From positions 407,501-471,500 of the forward strand of contig JACCIC010000276.1 in assembly GCA_018907035.1 (NCBI GenBank): a stretch of DNA of 64,000 nt, written 5' to 3'. Origin of the DNA: Sycobia sp. Sy_11 (Eukaryota > Arthropoda > Insecta > Hymenoptera > Epichrysomallidae). The position numbers and the translations under genes are program-made. Position 1 is the first letter of the stretch. Every line of letters starts with the position of its first letter. The notes beneath the pieces are model-generated. The model did no database searches and was not told the DNA's origin. It saw only the letters and a list, made by a program, of their open reading frames with translations. This document shows positions 20,641 through 32,446 of this stretch, piece after piece.

Positions 20641-21337
20641 GTCACTTTGCGTAAGTTACTAAAATACATATTTTTTTAGTTTATAAGAAGGAATTATCGG
20701 TAATATATTTATCTCAAAAAATATCTGTAATGGAATGTTGCGCACTATACATTTAAATTGATCTTAAAAATTAACGCCGACTAAAAGAATAATTCTCTCA
20801 ATAATCGCGCAGCTCTTTGATCGATTAAGGTGGATAGTATCAATAACGTTAAAAGCAAGATGTTCACATAAGATGTGTAGATACTAACATTCGAGTGGAC
20901 TTTCTTTTACATTCTGAAATAACTACTAGATAAGCTGAATTCTGAAAATTTCTATTAAATATTTCCTAATTAAAAATTAACCGTTGGTTTGGAACAGCAA
21001 AGACCGTTTCTTATGGATTGCATTGATTCGATTAGATTAATTTTATTTGTTTCTTTTTGCTTGAATATAACATATTTATTTTCGATAAGTTCTTTTCGCA
21101 ATGAATAGAAAGATTAGATGTTCATATATATTTTCGGCATTTATGTGATCTTATTAGAAAAATAAAAGCAAATCTTAAAAAATTAAAAAAATTATAAAAT
21201 TTTAAATAATGATTTGTTGCTTTCTTTTTGAATAATGTGATTGTAGTTTATTTTATATATGACTCAATATAGTTACTAATATAAGGCAATAATGCTTTAT
21301 AATTTCCAATAATTTTGATATTTTAGTTTGTATCAAT
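20641..21337. other. AT-rich spacer
   Basis: No gene-like signal. Confidence 0.5.
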
Positions 21338-21348
21338 AAAAGTATTGA

Positions 21349-21553
21349 GAGAGGCCAACAATGGCTCGATAGCTAGAGCGAAGGACTAGTAGTAAGTTGG
21401 TGATCCGAGTTCGAATTCCGGTCTCGGCCAATTGACACAGGCGCCGCTGTAATAATTTACATGTGATTTGTTTATAAACACATCGTAGATCTCCGTTGCT
21501 GATTAGCACCGATATTTGGAAGCATAAATAGAGCGACGTTAAATAACATGAAA
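21349..21553 (+). mobile_element. tRNA-derived SINE, copy 1
   Basis: It starts GAGGCCAACAATGGCTCGAT. An internal pol III promoter is present: A box TAGCTAGAGCG (near 21371) and B box GAGTTCGAATTCC (near 21408). A family-specific body follows (GGCGCCGCTGTAATAATTTA...TTGCTGATTAGCACCGATAT) and the end is TAAATAACATGAAAAAAA. The flanks carry AAAAGTATTGA (21338-21348) and AAAAGTATGGA after the A-run, a plausible target duplication. The second copy at 52836-53047 is inverted. Confidence 0.85.
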
Positions 21554-21565
21554 AAAAGTATGGAA

Positions 21566-22462
21566 AATTATTATATTATTTTCTCTAAGCTATAAGAAAT
21601 TAACATCAGAATAAACTTTGGTGAAAGGAATATAGTACATGAGTATAGTATATGAGTATAGTATAGAACTAAAAGGAAAAAAATGTTACAGATTTTTTTA
21701 TATACATCTAAATAAAATATTTAGTCTGTATATACATTTTCGATTGGTTCCTTCAATTACTGAGATTCAATTTAAATTTTGATGTTCTATTAGCCTTTCG
21801 GACATTTTTAATAAAATAAAATTAAACATGATAAGTTTGGTTTCCAAATTTGACGTCTAAATTTCATTTCACAGATATATTAATAATTAATAATAACTCA
21901 TTTGTAGATCTATTCATTCAAGAATGAGAAGGTAAGTTTTATATTTTCATTAAAATTAAACTGCTTCTAGGAATCGTTCATTATGAAGTAATAGAATAGT
22001 ATGATGAAATTTGGCACGTCTCAAATAGTTAAAACCAATAATTACATCAATAAATAAATAAAAAGTGCAAGATTAACTCATATAGGAAACTTGAGGATGA
22101 AGTAAATATTCATTTACATATTTGAGGAATTATGATTTATATTACGGGTGTAACATAATGAAGTAATACAGATGAATTTGCACAAAATATTATTATATGG
22201 AAAAAAATAAGTTGCACTTTTCACTGACACAATAAGAATATTGAGGATCACAAAGTAATTCTGTCTTTTGTTGAGCGATTAGATCGCAAAGTCGAGATCA
22301 GTTGTTGTCGAGATCAATGTTAGAATCACAATCCTCATTATGTATTATCAAAAGTTTGTTTTTCTTTGATTCTTACGCTATGTATCTCGGTGGACCAAAT
22401 GAGAAACAGGAAAATCAAATCGATATTTGTAATGATTATGGTCAACATTCTTGTTCTCGACC
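21566..22462. other. AT-rich spacer and 3' flank of the cuticular gene
   Basis: The last 200-250 bases (about 22230-22462) are the likely 3' UTR of the minus-strand cuticular gene. No canonical AATAAA was found on minus close to the stop codon. The rest shows nothing. Confidence 0.4.
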
Positions 22463-22709
22463 TCAGTACTTAGCAGCGGCATGAGCGGCGAAGTGGGCGG
22501 CCTTGGCTGCGGCGACTTCCGGGGTATCGACGACGTTGCCATCGTGTCCAATGGGTGCTGTGTACGGGTAGCCGATTGCGTAGTACGGCGAAACTGCGAG
22601 GGCACCGTACGGCTTCAAGGATGCCTGAACACCATAGAAGTCAGTGTGATTTTAGAACAACATAAGTGAAAGTCTGATGCAGAAAGTATAGGTAAAAACG
22701 TAGATAAAC

Positions 22710-22763
<54 letters not shown>

Positions 22764-25700
22764 TAGCATTAGTAAAAATTCATTATAACAGTAAATACAA
22801 TACATTAATATTCAATAAAAAAGTAAGAAAGTAATAAGTTCGAATTTTGGTGTGGTTTTTGACAAATTATAACTTTCACGAAAAGAAGATATAGTCAAGA
22901 CTTTAAAAACATTTAATGCTTAAAGCTTCTTATTTTTTGGCTATTATTGTCATATTTTAACTATTATTCACTACAAATAAATTTTCACGTCATGGCAGGA
23001 GATGGAGAGAGGGACTTGGGGTGACGTAAAAGTAAATTTTTTTTTATCTCTTCTTAGTATATTTGGAGATGAGAAAATATTGAATTTCAGAGTAATCTAA
23101 TTCGTAATACAGATACAAAAATCAATATGGAATGCTGCTTATCTAATTTAATGTATAATTATTCGAAAAATTGATCGCTATAAATTACTTTTTTGTCTGA
23201 AATTTGCTTTCTTTTGTAATTTAAACAAATTCTAAGCATATACTGAAAAATCTCTCATAACATTTTGTATAGCTGAATAAATGCAGCAGCACTCTCATTA
23301 TTAAGTCGCCTTTTTGGTTCGTTTCTGGCGAATGAGTGATACAGAAAAGGAAGAAAATATTTTTTTCGTTAAAAAGGTCTCCTATTTTATACTGCAGATT
23401 CGTTGGCCGAAGGAAAAAATGTCATCTATAAGGAAGTATACGTAATTGCCAAATATTAGCACACTGACCCAACGTGGGCTCTGAAATTTTTACCGAGAAT
23501 TTTTTCCGTATGGAAAAAATTCGCTATCCTATTCTATCTATTCTATTATTTATATTATTTAATATTAAAAAATTAATTTTACTTATTGAATTATGGCCGA
23601 CTTACAAATCTTTAAAATCGTATATCTTCAAAAAAAAAGTTACCAACCCTTGCGTGAGCAGCGAAGTGAGCGACCTTGGCGGTGGCGACCTCAGGTGTAT
23701 CAATTACACGTCCATCGGGTCCAAGAGGAGCGGCACCGTAAGTGTAGGGCACGGTGTTGTAGTAGACTGGCGCCTGATAGACCAACGGTAGGTAGGGCGA
23801 ATAGCCTAGTGAATTACGCACTGCTTCGTAATTGTATTGGGCAAAGTGAGCGGCTTTAGCTGCTGCAACCTCAGGGGTATCTCGTGGTACGTAACCTGGA
23901 AACACTGCCAGACTTTCCGTGGCTAACGCCAATACAAATAGTATGATCTACAAAAGAAAAGACGGATTTGTGTAAACAACGAGCACGATATATCGTCGAT
24001 GCATTTGACGAACGCAGTTCATTGCACATCAAATTGGTGATGGGCAGAGTTCGAGTGCGACAGTTAAGGAAACCTATAGTTCACTGACTAGATATTCCAG
24101 TGATAATTTGAATGACGATCTCAGAATCAGCTAGCTTGAAAAGTGCAGTAATCAATGTTATCATCATCAAATTCAATGCTTAGAAAATATATTTTATTAC
24201 ATACTTGTTCTATGAAGAATACGATTTATATATAAATTAGCTTTAAAAAGCTTTAAAACTCTATTCAGTAATTACCATGTCTTTATTCGTGTTATTAATA
24301 TATATATATATATATCACTGGTATAAAAATAATTATTGAATATTTACTATTTTCATAAAAACTAGTTTTTAAATTTAAGTGTTTTAAATTCTATTTTGAT
24401 TTAAAAAATTTAGGAATTATAAAATTAATCTTTATTACCATCATAAAATTTTTCTTTATTCTGATTACAATGTTAATCATATATTGAATTGTCCTACATA
24501 GTGAATAAGATGCAAAAGTCGCTTGTACGTGAAACTCTTCGGTTTCGAAAATATAGGTCCATAAATTTCATCATAATATACATTAATGACGCACTTCATC
24601 ATTTAAAATGACTTTTCATTGTTCAATTGTATAGCGTATCCGAGTTTCACTTTTCTTGAAAGAAAAATCTTTTGCTAATGTCAAAGAAAGTTTTTTTAAG
24701 TTTCGTTGAGAGAAATATTTTAATATTACAAATAAATGGTAAATTTTTTTAAATGAATGAAATGCTTTTTTTTAATTTTATGAGATAGTAAGTTGAACTG
24801 TATACATCAAAGTAATTATAAGCGAATACTGTAAATACTGTTTTACAAAATAGAAAAAGTTTCGTTTTTGTGACCATCAATTTTTTAATAAAGTAATTAA
24901 AATTGACACATTTTACTGATTTCATACAAGAACGATAAATCGCATTGTTGACTAAACTTATGGTCAAAAACAGGTTTAATTAAATAATTATTATTATTAT
25001 TATTTATTATAATACTATAATATTGGCATATGATTGTAAATAGAAACTTTCTATACCGACCTATAATTTCTAAAATATCTATTTTCTTTAAAAAATATCA
25101 TTTATTTACTAATATATCTTTATTCCGTTCTAGAGTTTCAAAAATTTACTATTAATCGAATAAATCAATCTTCAGAAGTTCAAATCTCTATAGAAATCAC
25201 GTATAATTTTTCCATTACATATTTAATTCGAGATCTAGTGATTGAATTCACAGATAAACATAGAACTTTACAAAATATATTATGCATTTCATATTCATTA
25301 ATCATTCGATCGTAGCGTTTGTTAAATTGTAATAAATAAAATGTTCAAAGTTTTTATAATTTAAATCGATAAAATTATGTTACCTGAATTGCTACCGTAA
25401 TATACAAATAGGCAAAATGAGCAACGAGTTAATGTCGCCTCCGTCTGCAAATGCGATTGCATCACTGATCCATGCATCTGTAGATTAGCAAGAAGAGTTA
25501 TAAAAAAACTCATCGGTTATGCTAACTATGTCGTTGAGTTTAAACGAACTTCGGTTGTCAAACCCTAATATCCGTAGAAGGAAACGACTCGCGAATGAAC
25601 CGTTCGACCAACGACGCTCTCCAACGACCTGTCCCACACCTCGTTTCCGACGCCCTCCTCCTTCGTACCCATTGTACTCGCGACAGTCAATATGTACCGA

Positions 25701-25785
25701 CCAAGAGTTTCTAAATACCGAGTCATTCCATCCCGTACGCATATAAGCTCCGCGCTGTAATACAGGTACTCACGAATGCCTTCAT
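22463..25785 (-). CDS. Cuticular protein with PEVA-AK-AHFA repeats (three exons)
   Basis: Secreted structural protein of the insect exoskeleton, 157 residues. Exon 1 (25774-25785) encodes only MKAF and ends at a GTGAGT donor. Exon 2 (23648-23947) follows acceptor TTTTGTAG and completes the signal peptide (IILFVLALATESLA, cleavage before VFPGYV). Exon 3 (22463-22624) follows acceptor GTGTTCAG and ends AAKY-stop. All junctions are in phase 0. Three copies of the 18-residue-type cuticular motif are visible near residues 28-41 (TPEVAAAKAAHFA), 87-101 (TPEVATAKVAHFA) and 138-152 (TPEVAAAKAAHFAAHA), separated by Tyr/Pro-rich linkers. A very short first exon before a long intron is typical of cuticular genes. 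The exon 2 donor (GTTGGT) is weak but is the only one that keeps phase. The gene looks intact. It lacks a Rebers-Riddiford chitin-binding consensus, so direct chitin binding is not implied. Confidence 0.9.
22625..23647 (-). other. Intron 2 of the cuticular gene
   Basis: About 1.0 kb, AT-rich, containing a (TA)n tract at 22714-22761. No other element is recognised. Confidence 0.8.
22714..22761. repeat. (TA)n microsatellite in cuticular gene intron 2
   Basis: An uninterrupted TA tract of about 48 bases. Confidence 0.97.
23948..25773 (-). other. Intron 1 of the cuticular gene
   Basis: About 1.8 kb, AT-rich except the first 350 bases next to exon 1, which are more balanced and could hold regulatory sites. 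Short (TA)n at 24298-24315. Confidence 0.8.
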
Positions 25786-25864
25786 GATTGCTGATGCAAG
25801 CCACTGGCTGACTGCTGCGGACTGTCGTTGCGTGTCGACACTCGTACTCGCCGATCTCGAGATG

Positions 25865-25905
25865 ATCTGCGACGATGGGAGCGAGCAGTGCTCCTCTTAT
25901 ACAGG
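25865..25905 (-). promoter_or_regulatory. Core promoter of the cuticular gene
   Basis: On minus, TATAAGAG lies at 25902-25895. About 32 bases downstream is CAGATC (25870), a reasonable start site, which would leave an 85-base 5' UTR before the ATG at 25785-25783. Inducible cuticular genes commonly use TATA promoters. The start site position is inferred from spacing only. Confidence 0.55.
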
Positions 25906-25919
25906 AGCTTCTGGTAGGG

Positions 25920-26330
25920 GAGTCGTCGAACTCCCTGCGGGCGCTAAGCCGCATTGTTGGGGTAGGGGCAAGCAGGCGAGCGCTCGCGAGCGGCCCACGG
26001 AGCGCGCGCCCTGCTATGCGGCTGCTGCGCACGGCAACGAGTGCCCGATGACATTGACATTAGCGAGACGACGCGCGCCGCCGCGCCTCTGCGGAGAGGC
26101 GGTCGCAGACGCGGCTGAACTCCGGGGACACAATGCACCGAGGTCGAGATCAGCGACGCCCGAGACACTTGCTGGGGAATGCCGGGACGGAGTGGACGAG
26201 AGAAAGAGCACGCCGAAAGGGGAGGAGCATCGGAAAGGGCTGCGGTACGGATATTTCTTTATTTCTCGGCCCCTTCGGACGTTTTACTTTTTGCTGCTGT
26301 AGTAAGGGACTATCTTATATGTTGTCGCTT
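25920..26330. other. GC-rich region upstream of the cuticular promoter
   Basis: A sharp GC and CpG rise compared with neighbours. Long open frames on both strands here follow from the lack of AT-rich stops and resemble no family. It could be a regulatory region or a buried LTR fragment. Confidence 0.35.
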
Positions 26331-29300
26331 TTTCGATCATGATGGAAAGCCGCCAAAGGAAATCGACTGACAAGAGGAATCACCGCATCGGCGACGCGAT
26401 GCGATTCCGGTGTAATAGGCGATTGCGTGTTCGTGCATAAAATAAAGTAACGTTTTTTAATTTGACCATAGTTTTCACAACAACACTGCAGTTTCGAATC
26501 AATGAAATTTTCGGTAAAAGTGTAAAATCCTATTCATGACTGATATGCGCATCGATATTGAATTTATGACTTAAATCGTTTAATTAGCTAGACAAAGTTT
26601 AAGAAAACAAAGACCAATGCTAATGCTTCGGTAAATGTAATATTTTCATATATATTACATCAATATATAGAGCTTAGATTTAGATATAGTACATTATTAT
26701 TCAATTATACGATCTCATTGCATTCTAGATTAATTTGTTTAGTCTAAAAAAGAAAAATAAATAGGTGACATATATAATTATGAATTACTCTTAATTAAAT
26801 GCATGCAAGCTTATAAAAACTATGATAGTAGGAATAACAAGGGGTCGCTGTCACATCGAAATAATAAACAGTTCAACGCACATTCTTCTTCAAGTTTGCT
26901 TTTTACGCGCAATAATTTTATTCTTTTTATTCATTGACGTAGCAAAATCAATCGTCTCTTCAGAGTGGTATGCATAATTTCATTGCACAGGTGGCCATTT
27001 AGAGAATTTGTATGGCTTCCAGTTGAATGAGTCTTTGCATACCAGAAGTTGTTAGAACTGAGGAGTTCAGACACACCTTGCACATAACATTCTAATAAGG
27101 GCATTCTCAACTAGTTATACTTTTTTAACATATCTTAAAAGAATACTAATAAGGACTAATTAAAAAGTATAGAACAAATAAAATTCTCTGTGTTCCCTAA
27201 ATTAAATTCACATTCCTACAATAATTGTCGAGAACCGATATATCAATATATCAATCAAATGTACTTAATATAAATGTTTTTTTTTTTATTTAATATGCTA
27301 TTTATTTATTTTATCAATAGATTGTATATGAAGCGATTAAATTATTTTTAATAATTTGTATTATATTTTATTGAATTTTTATTAAATATAGTAGGTGGAA
27401 TGTTAAAATAAAGATACACGAAATAATCTTTTAACACGAATTTTATTTCAAACGAGGAAAGAAAAGACGTCTGTTCAAACGAAAGGACAACGCAAGACTA
27501 CCTGCAGTACTCGATAAAGAAAACTCTGCAAGCCCTTGTGAGATGCTTAAAACCTATAAAAAACATCAGGCATCTAAACAATAAACTCATAAATCATTTG
27601 CCGCGCAGGGCAGCAAAGACGCAGATCGTAATAGGACACAGTGGACACATATGTTTACATCCTTTTACGATACTCTCCAATATTTAGTTTCAAGTATTTT
27701 TTTGCTTTATTATTTATAGAAGGCTAAAATAATCTAACATATTTAATATATAAAATATTTATTCAAAACAATTTATTACACAAAATTATTAATACATATT
27801 AATAAAAAATTATAATGGTAGAATCTGTGGAAGTAACATTTTAAGTTATTTATGTTTAATTATTAAATTTAAGATTTACAATTGAAAAAAAATTGTAAAT
27901 AAACATTTTGAAAATTAAATACTAATAAGTAGTAAAATATTCATGTGATATGGCAAAACTAATCAAAAGAGACTAGCTATCGAGGTTAAAAATATAAGAT
28001 AACAAAAGACAGAATTAAAAGGTTTGATAAATACAAGTGTTTCATATGAAACAAGAGGAAAGGTGATACCGTGACAAACGTAGTCGACGTTCCGATTAAA
28101 CATGTTCGAGTGTAGAACGAGACCGTTAATCGGCTGCATTATATATAAATACGAGGTCAGATAATAGATCAGATAATGAAATGCTGTTAAGGGATGGAAA
28201 TCTCTGGCTGTTAGGATATCAGAAGTTTCTTATGCTTAGCTGCTGAAAGTAAAAGTTGGTAAAATTAATCTCAATCTTACGAGAAGAATGTTTTGACTTT
28301 GGATCGCATATTTTAATGAAATTTATTTGCCTATATTTTTGAGAGATTCTGTATAGAAGATTCTTATAGTAGCTAATTATAATCTTTCGAATTCCATTAA
28401 TTAAAATTCTAGTTTTTACACAAATTGTTTCATTTATTGAATGCACTTAAATTCATTTTATATAAGTTGACACCATTCAAATGTGAAAATATATGAATTC
28501 AGTTGTGTGCTATTAAGAAAGTATGCGTATATTAAAAAATTCCTAAGAGCCTTATTAAGGAAATAGAAATATAATTAAAATGGTATAATTAAGTATCTGC
28601 AGGCATTCTCGATTGAGATATCTAGAATTCAGATAAATAAATTACAGAAAATTGGACCTCAAGTCGGGATTCTCTTCTTAATAGAATTATAAGTTTATTT
28701 AATTATTTTGATTATTTATTTATTCCATACAGACGTTTATTGTCAAGTACTTTTATGATTGTATCATGAGAATATTGAAGAGAATATACTTTGAGAATTA
28801 TGCTCTAATATGGACCCTTGTATTAAAGAAGTTAGAAAAAGTATAGCTCCTTTATTCATGATCTACTTCATTGCAAAGTCAATTGATTAGTTGATCATTA
28901 AGAATGGAGTATGCTTATCGTGTTACTTTAATGTATTACGTAATTTATTCTGCAAATGTATTGATGCTCTTTTATTAATTGAGATCATAAAAATCAGTCG
29001 CACTTATATGCAGAAAAGATTGATACAAGCACAACTGTTTTTATATTCAGTCTACGAAGCCCACGCATCTTGCACTTCCAAGACTGTTCGTATACTTTAC
29101 TAATTTTTACAAGATTTATTTTTTAGAAGCTTTTCTATAACGATTTTACTTAGCAGATGCAAAGATTGTCTGTGTCACTAGTCCAACTTACGGGCAGATG
29201 GATTCTATCAATCATAAATTGTGATTTCAAGTGACATTGAAAATTCAAATCATGATCAAAATACCCCATTAACAATGTTACATACTGCGATTTAAATCAA

Positions 29301-30945
29301 ACAGTTCACTGTAAACTTATCCGATATCTTCGATTTGTCCTAACTTTTCTCACTAATCGAAACAAAGTTGTATATGAACGACGCATCAAGAAAAAGGCTG
29401 TTTAATAGACAGATATTAGGTATTCCATTAGTTATTATGCAATTCTAATTATATTTATTAAAACAAAAGATGTTTCATATGTTAATTAATCATGCAGTTT
29501 TTTAGGTTAAGGCAAAATATCGGTATTTAGATCAATGATAATTTTTCCTCTAGATCTGTAAAAGAATGTATAAGATTGTAAGAAGTGTACGTGAATATGT
29601 ATGACGTATAATTAATTATTGCTTATAAGATTGATTCATGTAATATTAAAATCTACTTTTTGATTTTGTATCTTCATTTTTTTATTTCTTGATGCAAATA
29701 ATAATGAAGTAGGAAAAAATTAAAACAAAAAATTATTTTACAAGGAGAACTTATGGAAGGAAAAATACCAATGAAAGTTAAAAGTAGTTCAAATATTTCC
29801 GTTAATATATTTTTATACATTTTATGTACTAAATCTTTATAATATTTTAAGATAATTATAATATATGTATTAGATTGCGCCAAAATGACGAAGGTCGAAA
29901 ATTTCTTCGGCACAACCCAAAATATTGAAGTATATACTGTAATTAGAACTGGTGATTTTTTTCAGATTTTAAAATTAGTATTTGGAACTATTGCAGGCCA
30001 TTTGAAATTTTCATGTACCTGTTGTAGTAACTTCGCTGTGCAAGTGCTAACTTTACAACGTATATAAAACTTAATACTCAAAATACAAAAGGATCAAATT
30101 TTTTAAAGTGTTATTAGTAATCGATACTTTTTTCAGGCCGGTGAATCTGTCATCAATTAGTCAGTTGCCAGTTTTTTCCAAGCAAAAAATTTCTCTAAGC
30201 CTTAATCCTCTAAATTAGGGTTCGAACCAAAAACTTACAAAACGTAAGAAATATATAATTTATTAAAATAATTAATATTTATAAACAATTAAAAATTATT
30301 TTTTTTTAGTTTTTGATAATAAGTACAATGCATTTCGAATTTTAACAATCGGTTAATATTTACCGTTTTACATTAAACATATATGTGATCTGAGGGGTTG
30401 TCGTATCTAATATATAAATTCTTATTATTAACCCATTTTTACGATTCAAATTTCATTTTATATGTTAAAATTTATTCAATATTGCTAATATTTCATTCTT
30501 TACAAATTGTTTAAATTATAAAAATATTTTTTTTCAACTAATTTCAAATAATTTTATTTAAAATATTATAATTTATGATTTTTTGTCAAAATACTTTTCA
30601 CATATTGCAAATGATTTTAAAATTCTCGTTAACAATGGCTCAATAATTTCACAGAGTGCCTAGTCCCTCGATATAAAGATATTAAAATATGATTGATATG
30701 ATAAACACACAATTTTAGAAGATTTTTTGCCCGTAGTACGTTACATTGTTTTAGCCCAGAAAAGTACGCATTTCAAATCACAGGCTCTTAATTTGTTCAA
30801 TAGCGTGCTTCACATTTTACCTTTATATAACGCAGCTACTGGTAAATACGCAAAAGTATGAATAGATATAAGAAGAATAACCGCTGATGTGATGAGATGC
30901 ATTGAGATCGACTCGATTTGCGCAATTATAAATCCGATGCCCTCA
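26331..30945. other. Long AT-rich intergenic stretch
   Basis: No exon, transposase or repeat terminus could be assigned. Slightly more balanced pockets occur at 26830-27110, 27440-27660 and 28060-28160; the last holds TATATAAATACGAGG on plus (near 28141), which could be a promoter but has no gene behind it that I can read. At 29875-29930 the minus strand reads GGGTTGTGCCGAAG, faintly like a mariner end. Confidence 0.45.
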
Positions 30946-31500
30946 TCAGTCTCACAATCTGTTACAATCACTGTGCCATTGCACGGTGATCATACCGACT
31001 CATCTTCGCTCCCGCGACACGTCAATGACACGAGGGTTGTCGGCTTCCATGGTTGACCACTTCTGATAATACCGCAAGTATCATCGTATCCTCACGCGCG
31101 CGTAAACAAACGTCGAAGCTACGGCGACAGGTACCGCGGACAGCGCAATGTGTCGATCAGCACGCCCGCAGGATGCTATACTTACTTATGAGGTGTGCCA
31201 GATATAATTATGATAAAGTGAGCGGGGCGCGGTATAGGAGAAGGTCGGAGCAACGGCACTGATGCGACGCAAAGTGACGCCTCCTTTGAGGTAGCTCGAT
31301 ATTTTCGCAAATGGCCGCTGTCCCTACCCACGTTCTCTACGTCACTGCCTGTCTCTCTTACTTCCGATGGCATGGTCTCGTTTCTCAAGTCACGTTGTAC
31401 GCCCTTTTAAATCGCTCTCGATTTTAATGTCAGCATCGGAGCTATTTTTCTTCGTTATATTATAGGTATCTTGCGGAGATACCAATCACGTGCTCGTGAA
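30946..31500 (-). promoter_or_regulatory. Possible promoter / first-exon region, orientation uncertain
   Basis: A GC-elevated island in an AT-rich setting. On minus an open stretch from about 31388 leads to CTCATAA followed by GTAAGTAT (near 31190-31180), a strong splice donor sequence. On plus there is no comparable structure. This fits an untranslated or short coding first exon of an unidentified gene, but no downstream exon was found in the AT-rich region to the left. Confidence 0.25.
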
Positions 31501-32391
31501 CACGTAGCACAGATTTTGACAGGCGGCTTTTTTGTTCGCTACAATACTGATGTTGCGGAACGCTTTCAGTCATGTTCTACTCGTGTTCTACAGCTTTTCG
31601 CATACTCGGATCGGTAATGTCAAATCTGACATTCGTGTTTATATGTACAATAATCTTCGACTACGATAATTTTATATTAACCACGCAGAAAGGATTAATT
31701 AGTAGATGCGAATTTCATGCTAAGATTGAAGGGAATATTCTATTATATACAACGCTCGTAATTAGTACAGTTTAAATTGAAATACTATCAATGGTCTGAA
31801 TTTTAATTTTAAGAATAAATGCAACTAAATGAATATATCTTTATTTTAAACTGTTGTAAATAATATCAAAGATTATTTAGAATTTTAAGTAAGCATTAAT
31901 ACTCTTTTCAGACAGATTGATAAAAATATCAAAGAAACTTTGAGATTATTAATTTTTTTTTATTTTTGAAAATATATATACTATTAAAAACTTGTATAAC
32001 CTAATAAAATATTTAACTTTTTTTAAAATTTTTATAGATTGATTTATTTATTACTGAACATTTTCAGTTTCTACTAGGATATTATAACAGATTGCTTGTA
32101 TGATATTTAAATATATATAAATTTTGTTTCAACTAATTTACACATTTAAGAGTGCTCCATACCTCTGGCGGAAGTTAAAATCGATTGAAGCGCCTGATTT
32201 TTAATATACTGTGCAAGTTTAAGGAACTTGAAGTGTACAAAAAATGCTGTTCTGTTTTATCGATTGTTCTAGTATTAATCAGGGCCGTAGTAGCCCAAGT
32301 TAAATATGTAAATTATAAATGATCCATACAAAATTTATATATATATATAAATTATATATATATATATAAATTTACACACCTACAAACGCAC

Positions 32392-32446
<55 letters not shown>

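Noticed and set aside
21360..21430. A true tRNA gene
   Set aside because: A and B boxes are present, but the acceptor stem is not closed and a repeated body plus A-run follows, as in a SINE; a second diverged copy exists at 52836.
25384..25480. Alternative first exon of the cuticular gene ending GCAATTCAG with a GTAACA donor
   Set aside because: The frame needed to join exon 2 has a stop upstream and no ATG; the MKAF exon at 25774-25785 fits better.
25784..26302. 172-codon open frame on plus upstream of the cuticular promoter
   Set aside because: GC-rich, opposite to the gene, with no domain or signal and overlapping open frames on minus.
29875..29930. mariner terminal repeat
   Set aside because: Only about 14 bases resemble one, with no partner end or transposase nearby.
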